From NCBI RefSeq assembly GCF_031877795.1, contig NC_133954.1, positions 7,717,256 to 7,781,255 on the forward strand: a stretch of DNA of 64,000 nucleotides. Reading direction: 5' to 3'. The stretch is from Strix aluco (taxonomy: Eukaryota > Chordata > Aves > Strigiformes > Strigidae). This document shows positions 42,601 to 53,900 of the stretch, in pieces. Position 1 is the stretch's first letter, and every line of letters starts with the position of its first letter. The notes beneath the pieces were generated by a model that made no database searches, had not been told where the DNA came from, and was given only the letters and a program-made list of their open reading frames with translations. A program made the translations under genes and the position numbers.

Positions 42601-45600
42601 CTGGGCCGATCTCCCACCAGATGGCAGCAGCAATTCTGCATGGGAAGGGACCTAAGGGTGTCCCTAGGTCTCCCGTGGGGACAGGGGTGTGGGGAGGTCA
42701 CCCTGCCCTGGGCAGAGGACACAAGTAGTGGACAGGTTTTAACTTTTTTTAAAAAACCAGCTCCAGGTTTTAACTCCTCCGGCCTAAGGTAGCTCACTTA
42801 AAGGTGCCAGTGCCTGTCTCCCTTTCGAACCCTGGTCCCAGGGTGGCTTGGCTTTGTGGCCTGTCCCCGCGCAGCCCCTTGAGCCCCTTTCCCATCCACC
42901 AAAGGTTCTCCCTAGTTTATTACTAATTCAGGGTGGACAGGAACAACAGAAATGTCTAGGCATGACTTCAGAGGTGCAAGCTGCTTTAGCTTGAGATTAG
43001 AAAACAGCATTGAGTCCTTGGGCCCCAAACATCAGTGACGAATTCATACTGGAGGGGCCAGCGTTGGTAAAAGCTTGGCAGTTTTTTAATCTGAAGCCCT
43101 GTAGTTTTGTGGCTCCAGAGTGATTTGAGTAATGACAGCACAGACTCGTAATTTGTATTTCTCTGAATACAGCCCAAAAACTATGCTACAGGGACCAGGT
43201 TTTGGGCAAAGTCTGCTGGTAATGGACAATATAAGACCTGCTGGGGCACCTAAAAAGCCCTGTATGATGAGGAGACTGCAGCCCTCTCTGCTGCCAGAAT
43301 GCATCTCCCGCTTGAGACCAAAGAGCAGCAGTTGGTTGCCACCTTCACACATCAGAGCCCGACAAGCCAAGGTGAAACCTCCCTGCCCACCACTCTGCCT
43401 TGGCTACAAACCTTCAGAGAGGTTTGGGTTTGGTTTGTTGGTTTGTTGTGTTGTTTTTTTTCCTGGGAGACTTTGCTTTACTACTTCTTCCTTTCATGCT
43501 AGTGGAAGAGCTCAGCTCTGCACCACCAGCAGCAGCTGGGCCAGCCTGCTAGCAACATTGAGACCAGCCAAACAAGCTCTTGTTCATGATAAACAAACAG
43601 GAAACTGCCTGATTTCCTCTGTGTGTTCACCCTCTCTTGGGCGCGTGCTCTCTCCCTATTTAATAGATAACCAGCCTACCTGACTTGTGAAGAGGAGACC
43701 GAAAGCAGCCACATGGAGGGGTGCTCGGTGCAGTTGTAATTTGCAGTGTGGCTGTTGCACTGAAATGGGCATCTGCTCCCCGACACCCGCTGATGTACCA
43801 GAGCTGAAGCCTCTCCAGGTAAGGGAGCTCCCCGAGTTTGTGATAATTTGTACCCTGCAGCAAGCTGGCAGCGTGTCTGAAGTGGTTAGAGCAAGGGATA
43901 GGGAGGAGTTTCCTTATTGCTTCCTTTGTGCTGTTTATATCCAAGTGGATCTAGCAGAAAATGCCTCCGTCCTGAAACACAGAGGATGTGGTGGGGTGTG
44001 TGGGGGGAGAAAGCACTTGTGGAAGTGGGTAAGAAATAATGTCCTAAGCCAGGCTGGAGCTCAGCTCGGCTGGGAGATGGGGAACAATTCTTAGGGCCAA
44101 ATTTGGTTTCATTATTCTTTGCCTGGCACTAGGCAGCACTGGGGGCTGAGACGTTCCTCATATGCCTGTTTTACATCAGCAGAACTGAGCTGACTTCAGT
44201 CCAGCAAGTCCTGACTTACTTACACTAGTGTAACTCTCAGAGGTAGGTCAGGTTTATTTACGGATGACTTGATGCTTTGTGCTGTGGTTTTCTACTTGGT
44301 AAATCAGGAGAGGACTGTCACAGCTAGAGAGGCATCAGGGTGAGTGACCAGGGACATAAAGTATACTGTAGATGCAGAACAAACTTCCAGAGAAAGTGAA
44401 GCATCTGATGTCTTTAGAAAAGTAAGGTGGATGCTTCTGTTAACCACGTGCTCACCTACAGCCATGCTTGGTTCACTTTCCCCACCCATAGAAAGCATGA
44501 AAAACCTAAATCTGTGGGGAGAGGACCTGGTGGAGCAGGCACCCAGTTCTTGCTGAACACATCCCCAGAAAGGAGAGGAGAGGAACCTCCCGTGGGAGGC
44601 TGAGCTCAACTGCTGCTGTAAAAACAGCATCTGGGGTTCCCCACACTGGATCTGCGCATGATGCTGATCTGGAGCGAGTCAGAAACCTGCAGCGGGTTAT
44701 CCTTCATCTCTGACAAGCCAAAGGTGTGCATGAGCATGGGAAACTGTGTCCCAAACTGAGCTGCAAGACAGCAGCGCAAAAGATGGGAGATGATGGAAGA
44801 TGCCAGTTGCAAGATGTGTTCGTGTCCCCCGTGCTGGTAGGGGCAGCAAGGCAGGAAGGGCAGGAGGAGGCTAGGAAAGAGTGTGCGCAGGATGCCTCTG
44901 AAGCGGTATGTTAAAAATATTCAACAGAGGCAAGAACAGGAAGGAAGTAGGGGTTAAGCCTGAACAAGGTGAGTCTATCCCAGAGACATTCATTCAAACG
45001 TGACTTTCCCGGGTATAAGTCTTGCAGTGCCCCTTCTGCAAAGCTGGTAAATACAGCTCTGTTTCCTCTGTCACAGCACCTTCCCCCCAAGCGCAGTTTT
45101 TCAAACCTGGAGGGAAGCTTCTACACAAAAAGTTAGGCTGGAAGATTGGGTGTGAATGGACTCTAGTTGAACCAGCTTGTTCTTCACTAGCCAAGGTACA
45201 TGGACCCTACTTGCACTGCTTTGGTAGGGGTGGATGCTGATCTGAGCAGGAACAGAAATGTCCCGAACAGCCTGCTATGGTGACATTTTCATTTAAATAT
45301 TACCCCAGCACAAACTTTAGAACTTCCCTGCTGGGGAGACCACCTGAGATTACAGTACAACACCAAAGCAGATTGAACAGAAAACAAAGAGTAAAAGCCC
45401 AGTTCTGTTTCTCTCACTCCCATCCTGCTCTTGTCCAACTGCCATATCTCAGAATCTGTATTTTACTTTATTTAAAAAAAACCAAACCCACAAACCCAAG
45501 GCTCCCCAAGAAAACTTTTTATTTTTTTTTTTGTGGCATGATTTTTATGCAGAGGCTGATAGCTACAGTCATTTTACCACCCCGCCCCCAGTACCCCAAA

Positions 45601-48600
45601 GAAAGTTAACAACCCACACATGGATCTACCAGGCTTTTCTGTATCACACCAGGCTGTTACTGCTGCCCTGCCCTGGCTCAGTTCAAGCCCCTAATGCACA
45701 AGGCCCTGTAAAACCACAGGGAAACCAGCTGGCCATGCTGGGTCCCCAAGGAGCTGCCCTCAGCATCCAGGTGCTTGCAGCATTAAAATCCTTGCCAGGG
45801 AGGGCCCAGTATGTCTTCTCAGAAGGGCAGAGTTAAAGCTACTGGTACCCCCAGTGGGTACCTCGGTCTGTAGTTCCGCATCTCAGGTGTTTATTCCATG
45901 TCAGCTCTGCTGCTCCAAAGGTCTAATCTTGGGCACAAGAAGATGCTGGTGGGTGTTAGCTCTGATGATACATTATTTGGAGGCAGTTAATCTTTAATTG
46001 TGGCCCTACACTGAACTAGTAAAGGAGAAGGGAGAATGGGAACAGGAATTTCCTCTGCTTGAACTTCTACTTTGATATAGTCTCAAAGCCCAGCGCCTCT
46101 GCACTCAGTGGTGGTGGTTCCCTCAGACAGTGCAGGGCTTCCTGTGACAAGAACTAGCAGGAAAAACCCTTTGTTTTCCTTTTGCTTCCTTTCCCATTGC
46201 TTGAGAGGATCCTGAATCCTGCAGGACATTGCATGATAGCTAAAAGATAAAGGATTAATCTGAAAGTCAACTGGTTGGGTTGCAGACCGGGTCAGCAAGG
46301 TGTCCATGCCTCAGTTTCTCTTCTCACCCTTGGCTGGTGTTCCTAGTGGGGCAGGGCCTGTTCTTTGCAAGGTCTGTGAGCAGCACGTAGCTCCAAGGGC
46401 CTCTCTCCCTCAGGCGAGGAGAAAGAGTCCCCACTGCAACCGCATTCTCCCAAGTGTCACGTCATGCCCGGGTCAGGCTGTCCCCAAAACAGAACCATTA
46501 TGATGTGGAGGCCTCAGCAAAACCCCAAGCATGAGGAGAAGGGCTAGTGCTGTTTCACTTGGCCCTGCTTAGTGCCAGCCCTGTCACCAGCACCAACAAG
46601 CCACCCAGAGTCACCTCTCACCGTGGGAGGAGGCAGGGAGGACAGCGGGAAGACAGCCCATCTCCCTGTTGGCTGTGGGAAGAAAGAGGGCTGCTGAGTT
46701 TCCCAAGAAATCATCACAGCAGGAGTCTGATGAAGCAGAGAGCCATCACTGCCTGGGTAAAGCCAAGAACTCTTGTAAACTGAGCCCCATCTCTCAGCAG
46801 CACAGCTCACGTGGGACTGCAGGCCCCGGACTGGGCAGCTATCTCTCATATCACAGGATTCCAGCCCTGGTTTGCTACCTGAAAAGCCATATAAAATAAC
46901 CAGAACAGATGGCCTGGGGATTGCCCAAGAACACCCAGCTTTGCAAACCCAAGAAGCCTGCCCACACCACAGGAAAATTAACAGCTGATAAAAGCATGAG
47001 TTCACCTCTGATTTTTCTCCTTCCCACACTGTTTTGCAGCTGGTACTAGTGGTTATCCCCACCACAGAGCTCACTGCATCTCAACAATACTCTTACTTGT
47101 TAAGTTTGCTTTCTCAGCAAGTCTTGAACATCTACTCCTTTTAAAAAAACAGGTGGGTATCACTGTGTTCTGTTGTATCCGCAGCCCCTGGCCCAGCAAA
47201 TTCTCATACTTTTATTGTACTTTTCACCCTGAAGGGTTCTAAGCTGCTTAGGAGAAAAAAATATCTGGTTTCCAGGGAGGGACAATGTCACCTACTACTG
47301 TATTGCTACTTCTGGAGTGAGCTGCAAACAAACACTGCAGCAGTTTAGGGAGGAAATGAAGATCTGTATCACCTGTCCTGGGCACTGCCTGCAGTGAGGA
47401 GCACACGTGGAGGCGTTTCCCACACTGCTTATATTCTAGAGAAAAGGAAGATAGCAGAGAGAGGGGGCAAGGGAGCCGCAGCATCTCACTGAGCAGGGAA
47501 CAAGATGCAGAAAGTTGTCACTAGAAGTTATACACCAGTGTGAAGGGAAAGCAGAGATGACAGCAAGGAAATCAGAGGGCTGATAGGCATCTGTGGCTGT
47601 GAGGCAGGTGTGTGCTCGGGAGCAGATCATGTGCAAGCAGAGATATGGGGCTGTTGCTGCATTTTATTTGTTTCCCTTTACCTGGCTGACATGTCTTTTC
47701 ATGTCAAAAGTTAGATCAAAGAGAGAGATGTAAATAGCTGAAAGAGGCTTCCTTGTGGGAACAGGGCTGAGCACCACAGCCAGCCTCTCAGCTGGATCCC
47801 TCCCTGGGAGCAGCATGAGGAGCTGTCACCCTCCATTAGCTGAACACCCAGAAAAAAAAGTGGGTGACTGCTGGGTGCCCTGAGCATTCAGGAGCCAAAC
47901 CAGGCAGTGAGGCTGGGAAGAGCTGCTCTCCCCTGCAGCTCTCTCTTCCCTGGGCCACCACTGATGCTGATGGGACACAAGCAGGACTGTGAGGACAAGT
48001 GCTTTTGTTTCATCATGTCAGAAGCCCTTCAGAGTCCAAGGATATTTGCACTTGGTCCCTAATTTATTTATTTATTTTTAAACTCTCCCTCTGCAGAGTC
48101 ATGGTGTCTACTGAGAAAAAGGGACTTAACCTTTTAATCTCTGCATAGCCTTTATTTGGTGGGAGTGAAATCGCCCTCACTGACATCATCTGAAGCTGAG
48201 GCTGCAGAGCACCTTTGTCAGGAAAGGCTCCTGCAATCAATCCTCCAGTAGCCACTTCAACTTGAGGGGACCTCATGCTGCAGGCTCAGGGTATGGAAGC
48301 CAGGTTAGAAAACCACAGACTGCATCAGAGAAGAGGGAACAGCCGAACGGCCTGCGAAACCAAATGCCCTCCTCATATGCTGCAGAAAGAGAGGTATCAT
48401 CAAGGCCTTGGCCTACTCTTGTCCCATGGATGGACACCAGCAGTGGCTTTGCCTTTGTGGGTGTTGAAACAGTTGATGGCTTTACTCCTCACCTGTACTC
48501 CTTTAGACAAAAGCACCCACTGTTTTCCAACGCCCCTCTGCTGAAGTCCCACATTTGGAAGTGGGGCTCTGTCACTGCTGTCCTGTTCATTCACCTTCCA

Positions 48601-49900
48601 AGAAAAATGTCCGCAGCGTTTTTATTCCTTCCCTTTTTAAGGCAGGAAATTCTTCTACATGGCATCCTTCACACGCACAGTTAACCAACAGCAGCGCCAC
48701 ATCCCCAACATCCTCTGTTTTTCTAAAGAAGCTGCATTGCACGAGGGTGTTGGGCTAAGATGGAGCAGTGCCCATGCTCTCAAAGCCCGGGGTCTCCCCT
48801 GGCTACCCCTTCCTTCTCCAGCTACACAGGGTCCCAGTGGAGATTAGAACAGCCCCGGGGCCTACTCTGAACGGGGCCTGTTAGTAACAGCTCCCAAGGG
48901 GCTGGTCAGAGTAAAGCGGGCTGTGCTCTGCTCCTTTCCCATGCCCCCACAGCAGGGGTTGCTCGGGCAAAGAAGAAAACTGGCAACATTGTTCTGATCC
49001 CAACATGGGGCTTCCCCAGCTTACTCTGCCCCTTTTATCTGATCATGAACTTTGACTCTAAAAGCCCCAGTCCCTGCTCTGCACAGGGAGCTCAAATCTG
49101 GGGTTTATGTTCAATAATCAAGAGCAGGTCAGATACACTGGCATGTAACACTACATTTCAGGGGAGTGAGGGGGTATAGATTTTTTTGCAGAACCTCCAA
49201 TCAAGTGCCCTATGCTGTTAGTGCAGGGCATTTGCAGCAAACAACATATGAGGAAACAAACCACAGGGAGAGAAGGGATTATGGGCTAAAGGCTTTAAAA
49301 GAGGGGACTACAGCAAGAACACAAGTCTGAGAGTGGACAAGAGAGAGCCAAAGCTACAGGGCACCAGAGATTCCTGAAGTCCCTGGGAAGCAGCTAACAT
49401 TACCAAAGGGGCTGGTGCCCTTCCCCCTTTTCCTGTTTCTGCTACTCTCACTAATTCTTTTACTGCCGCCAAACCTAAACCACAGCAGTGCTCTTCCCTC
49501 CTACACAGTGCTCAGCCGTGGTTTTCAGGGCTACGGAGTAGGCTTTGCAGCTTCCTGGGAGAGGTGGTACCACCACAAAATGCTGTGCCAGCCTGGAGAG
49601 CAGCAGCCTCGACCCTCCCCACATCCTTTTATGAGCCCCATACCTGTCACCAACAAGGAGCTCTACCAGCAAAAAGTATTTTTTTACTTCTTGTCACATC
49701 TCCCTCATAGATCAGGCCTGGGCCCTGCAGGTGGGTGTAATCAAGAAACCACAGGCCAGAGTTAAGTAGTTACTAGTATTTTAAGGGGAGATGAAAGTTT
49801 GAACAAGTGGGAGCTGGGGTTTGGCATAATAACAGAAGCGACCGACTCCTCTGACTAGTGTACATCAGACAGAGCCTCACCGGTGAGGCCTTTTTTAAGG
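39640..49900. other. PHB1 to CpG-island intergenic interval: no gene recognised
   Basis: About 10 kb of mixed composition. Open frames are short, overlap in several frames and carry no recognisable domain. There are no CR1 tails, tRNA-like folds or satellites beyond a short (ATTT)n at about 48060-48078. Several CTGCAG/acceptor-like and donor-like words occur, but none bounds a convincing exon. Non-coding transcripts cannot be excluded. Confidence 0.6.
49874..49889. repeat. Perfect 16-bp palindrome
   Basis: GCCTCACCGGTGAGGC is self-complementary with no loop. It is 17 bases below a strong minus-strand splice donor, and each strand itself contains a donor-like GGTGAGG. Confidence 0.9.
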
Positions 49901-49906
49901 TCTTAC

Positions 49907-50420
49907 CTGGCTCCTGAGGGGCAGCTCTGTCACCCTACACGACACAAGGCCCTTTCATGGCGCCTCCCATCCCGAGGCCGCAGCCGCTGTGGGCAGCATT
50001 CCCCCCGTTTATCCGGGAGGACCGGGGGCCCCGAGGCCTGGCACCGACCCGGCTCCCATTGCCATTATTCCCCCAGCTGCCGGCGGCAGGGCTGCAACCA
50101 GGGGCCTTCACCGGAGCGACGGAGGTGCCGGCGGAGCCAGGCGAGGCGTGGGCCGTGGGTTAGCCGCAGCGCGGCGGAGCGCTCGCCACAGCTTGCCCGC
50201 CTCAGCTGACTGCAATTAAGGCGGCCTCTCTAATTACCTCAGCGGAGTAACGGTCGGCCCCGCTGAAGGGAGCCGGCGCCCTCCTTTCCCGCCGCCCCCC
50301 CACCCGCTTTCCCGCCGCGCACCGGGCTCCGCGCGCGCCGCCTCACCTGAGCCCCGCGGGGCACCGGCCCCCGCGCATGCGCAGCGCCCCCCCCCCCCCC
50401 GCGCCTCACCTGCGCTCCCG
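49907..50420 (-). ncRNA. Candidate divergent non-coding transcript, first exon(s)
   Basis: The minus strand leaving the CpG island offers three strong 5' splice sites: GAGCCAG|gtaaga (exon edge 49907), GGCTCAG|gtgagg (50347) and GCGCAG|gtgagg (50410). No coding frame of known type precedes them. This suggests an upstream antisense RNA sharing the island with the plus-strand gene. The promoter position and 3' end are unknown. Confidence 0.3.
50373..50382. promoter_or_regulatory. NRF1-type palindrome, copy 1
   Basis: GCGCATGCGC is the perfect NRF1 core. Confidence 0.75.
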
Positions 50421-50485
50421 CCGCAGCCCGAGGTGAACAGCGCGGGAGGGGGAGGGGGCGAGAAGCGCGAGGGAACAGCCCGACG

Positions 50486-50495
50486 GCGCATGCGC
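50486..50495. promoter_or_regulatory. NRF1-type palindrome, copy 2
   Basis: A second GCGCATGCGC, 113 bases from the first. Confidence 0.75.
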
Positions 50496-50599
50496 CCCTG
50501 GGCGCCGCGCGCCGGCCCCGCTCCCCTCAGCCTATGGGTGTCCCCCGTCCCCCCCCACCCGCCTCGCGCGCGCTCCCCCGCTCGCGCACACGCGCATTT

Positions 50600-50615
50600 C
50601 CCCCCCCCCCCCCCC
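50600..50615. repeat. Poly-C tract (C16)
   Basis: A run of C in the CpG island after CGCGCATTT. Confidence 0.9.
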
Positions 50616-50636
50616 GCCGCGCGCGCCCCCACCGGG

Positions 50637-50659
50637 ACGCGCGCGCGCGCGTGCGCGCG
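50637..50659. repeat. 23-bp alternating purine-pyrimidine (CG)n tract
   Basis: Strictly alternating, almost all CG, with one GTG step. This is a classic Z-DNA-prone sequence just upstream of the inferred transcription start. Confidence 0.85.
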
Positions 50660-50689
50660 GCGGAGTCGCGAGACTGGCTGCGGCGGCCA

Positions 50690-50969
50690 CGTAGCGCTGC
50701 GGCGGCGGCGGCGGCTGAGGGGAGCGGGAGCCGCGTCCGCCGAGCGGCGGCGGGGCCTGGGCCTGAGCCCCAGCCAGCGGCTACTCGAGCGCCGCGGCGG
50801 CGGCTGAGGGGGCCGAGCGGAGGGAGAGAGAGGGAGGGCCCCGGCCGCCCTGCCCTCCGCCCTCCCGCCTCGCCTCCTCCACCCGCCCTCCGCCGCCTCG
50901 CCTGTGCCCCCCTCCCCTCGCCGCCCGGCATGGAAGGCGGCGGGGGCGGCCCTGAGGGGATCGGCCTGG
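50690..50969 (+). other. ZNF652: First exon of a plus-strand gene, probably ZNF652 5' exon
   Basis: The 3' edge is set by a consensus donor CCTGG|gtgagtg at 50969/50970. The 5' edge is a guess within the CpG island. An ATG at 50930 in a strong Kozak context (G at -3, G at +4) opens 13 codons (MEGGGGGPEGIGL) plus one base before the donor. Human ZNF652 as I know it starts its protein in a later exon with a different N-terminus. This would therefore be a 5' UTR with an upstream start, an alternative coding start, or another gene. The ZNF652 C2H2 zinc-finger exons are not in the window. Confidence 0.5.
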
Positions 50970-53900
50970 GTGAGTGTGGGCCGCCCGCTGGGCTTGGGGA
51001 TCCCCCTTCCCCCTTCTCCTCGGGCCTGGCGGCAGCCGCCGAGCAGCACTAGGCCCAGCCCGGGGGTGGGTGACGGAGGGAGCGGGGTAGAGCCGCCTCC
51101 CGGCCTGGAAAGGGAGCGGGGCTGGCGAGGGGGGAAGCGCCGTCGCCGGCCTGCAGCCCCAGGGGGGAGCAGGGTGCGGGCAGGGCACCCCCCGGGCGGA
51201 GGGGGGTGCAGCCAGGGGAGGCCCCCGCGGGAGGAGGGGAGCGGGCGGGGGAGGAATGCTGCCGGAGGGCCGGGGGGATCTGCCCTGGCTGCTGCCCCCC
51301 GCTGGGAGGGGGCTGTGCCACCTGCCCGGGGGGAGGGGAGGGAAGGTGAGTTGCACGAAGCAAGTGGGGCGGGGGGTGGGGGGGCGGAATTCTTGCTGCA
51401 TTTGGCTGTGCTGGAACTGCCTTTCCACACCTCTCTTCGCTTTCTGCCTTTGCTTTCCAGCCCCCTCCCGCGGAGTGGTGGCATGGAGGTGTGGGGGCCA
51501 CTGGCAGCCCTCTCCTTCCTCCTTGTCACTTGCTAATTGTGCAGCCACGACGGTGCACGGTCCGCGATTGTTAGGAGGGAACGCGGTTCTTAAATGCACT
51601 CGCTTCTGGGACTGGAGTTGTCATTGGGTAGGTGAGGAAACGAAATGTTACCTTTTACAATTGCGGGTTCTGGGTCTAGGTGTGTGAAGGGAAATATCAG
51701 ATGTAAAATCAGATGTTTTCTCTCTTCCTCAGTCTTTTGCTTAGGTATCTTCCCCTTCTCTTTGCTCTCAGGACATATGTTGTGGTATGTGCGCTCCAGG
51801 ATTTTGGGTTTTGTTTTGATTTGTAACTGTCTTCTGTGCAACTTTCGGTCCTGTCGATGTCTTGGTACAGGTATTGTTAGAATGAAGAGATATGCTTCAG
51901 GATAGCGTATCTCTTTGGTCTTAATAGTATTATGTAAGTGTCTTTCTTTAATCACGACAGAGTTTTGGCATCTGGTGCAGTAGAAGTGATTTAAGTCAAA
52001 GCGAGGGAAGTACTGTAGACATAAAGGATGTGAGGAATGTGCATTTTTATCTTTTCAGGGGATGACCTGAGCTGTATTGTTCTGGGAATGGCAACTGGCA
52101 CATGCTTTGTTGACAGTGGTGTATGCGCGGTGAATCAAGAGAATGATGGTGGGGTATGTGTGTGCGCGCTGAATAAAGGAGATGTAATGTGTGAGCATTG
52201 ATTTGTGAAGGATGGTCTGGTGCACCTTGATTTGCCACCGTGATGACTGACTGCAGCTTGATTGTTCGCATGTGGAAGTTGGGTGCTCTTCCTTTTGGGG
52301 GTATCTGGTGTGAATTAACAAAATGCATTTTATAGATGCAGGGCTGTGGACACTGGTGGTGTTAAAAGGGCTGTGGAGTTGCAAAATGTCATTTAAAAGG
52401 ATCTAGTATTTTATGGTAACAGATCTTTTACATCCTTGACGTGGGTCTGGTGTTCTCATCGGTACCTATTTGAAACCCCTTTACATTCTACCTGCATGTA
52501 GGGTGCATTATCTTCTACTTTATAGAGATTAATCAAGCACTTGCAATATGGTTGTTGTGCTGAATGAATGAAGAGCCCCATCCCTGCCCCAGGCAGCCAA
52601 CACTTAAATTTAGATGTTGATAATAAAGTTGAGATACAGAGTAAACGCACAGTGTAAATGTGTAGTTAAGGGATAGAAATTTTGAAAGCTTTTTCAGAGA
52701 GTGTGTGTTTGAAAGGAAATCATGAAGGCTTTTTATTTTTCTAACTAAGCAATTGTGTTTAATAGGATGTCAGAGACTTAAGATTTTATTTATAATGTTA
52801 TCTAGTATTTGGTGACTAGTATTTATAGCTACTTAAGATTTAGTTGCTGTAATTGAGATTTGGGGAGATCAGTAAATGCTTTGTGGCTTAGCATCTGTGA
52901 TATTTATAAAAAAACCTTTCACATATTTACATGATCAAAAGAGACTGGCATACACTATTGTGAATTTGTTTTAAAAGGACTTAATTGATTATATTATTTC
53001 CTCTCATCTAATACTGATACAGGAAGCCTTTAACTGATGTTTTCTGGCGAGTAAATTCTTCAGCAGTTTTGTACGAATGGTTAGGGATACATAGGGGCTA
53101 AATTATAAAAGCAGCTTGTCTGGTTCTGTTGCAAATGCAAGATATTGGGATGTTCTGTTTTTATTCTCTTTGCCAGAATCATAGAATGTGGAAATTTCAT
53201 CAGATGGAATTGCAGAGGTGGGATTTCATCTAAAGGTGGAAGGTCTTTATATGTACAAGAAATTCCTTGTAGGTCAAACAGACTTTTGCTTGTGTCATAC
53301 CACCTAAAGCATGAGATGTCCGTGTGTGACATGGAAAGAGTCCTTAGAGCATTAAATAGATATTTTCAGTAAACAAGATCCCATCTCCCAGCCTTGATAT
53401 CCTGTGTCATATCAGTGCTAATGGAAGAGTGGTGTACCGACAGCATATTTGAGATGGGCACAGGTATACTTGTGGTGATTACAAAACTACATGTCATCAG
53501 TGACCTATTTCTCTGTGGCACACTATATATGCCTTATCAAAGAATAAATTTCTTTCTAACCCCACAAAAAAGAGAGATGTAATTGGAAGGAAGTACCAAC
53601 CAATTGAGAAGATTGATATGTTCTCTAACAACCTGATTCTGTGGATTATTACTGTATTAAAATATTTTATAACCATTCTCTTACTTGGTTAAATTCCTAC
53701 AGCACAGAACAGCTGATCTCTTAATGTATTCTGCTGTGAAACAGCTCTCTCCCTACAAGATTCAGATTTTAGCTTCTAAATGGAAGATGAAGGAAATTTT
53801 AAAGAAAGTAATTCTGTTTTTTAAAACACTGTTAGTTCACATTTTGCTAAATACGTGCTATTTGTCTTTTCAGAGCCTTAGAATTCCAACATCTGGGTTT

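Larger units (their letters stand above)
49930..51400. promoter_or_regulatory. ZNF652: Strong CpG island with promoter, probably ZNF652
   Basis: About 1.5 kb extremely rich in CpG, with two perfect NRF1-type palindromes, a (GCG)n tract and a C16 run. It separates mixed-composition DNA on the left from AT-rich DNA on the right. Long open frames on both strands inside it come from its GC content. Gene assignment rests on the known NGFR-PHB1-ZNF652 order and on ZNF652 lying on the PHB1 strand in mammals. Confidence 0.8.

Noticed and set aside
46290-46330. CATGCCTCAGTTTCTCTTC considered as another MIR core
   Set aside because: Only about 15 bases match and no flanking MIR sequence is recognisable.
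50234-51529. A 431-codon minus-strand open frame across the CpG island
   Set aside because: It is Arg/Pro/Gly/Ala-rich low-complexity sequence dictated by CpG content and antisense to the inferred first exon. No family resemblance.
53160-53230. AGAATCATAGAATG word considered as a CR1 tail
   Set aside because: Only about 13 bases fit and the neighbouring CR1 3' words (TTGGAAAAGAC, GTCCAACC) are missing.
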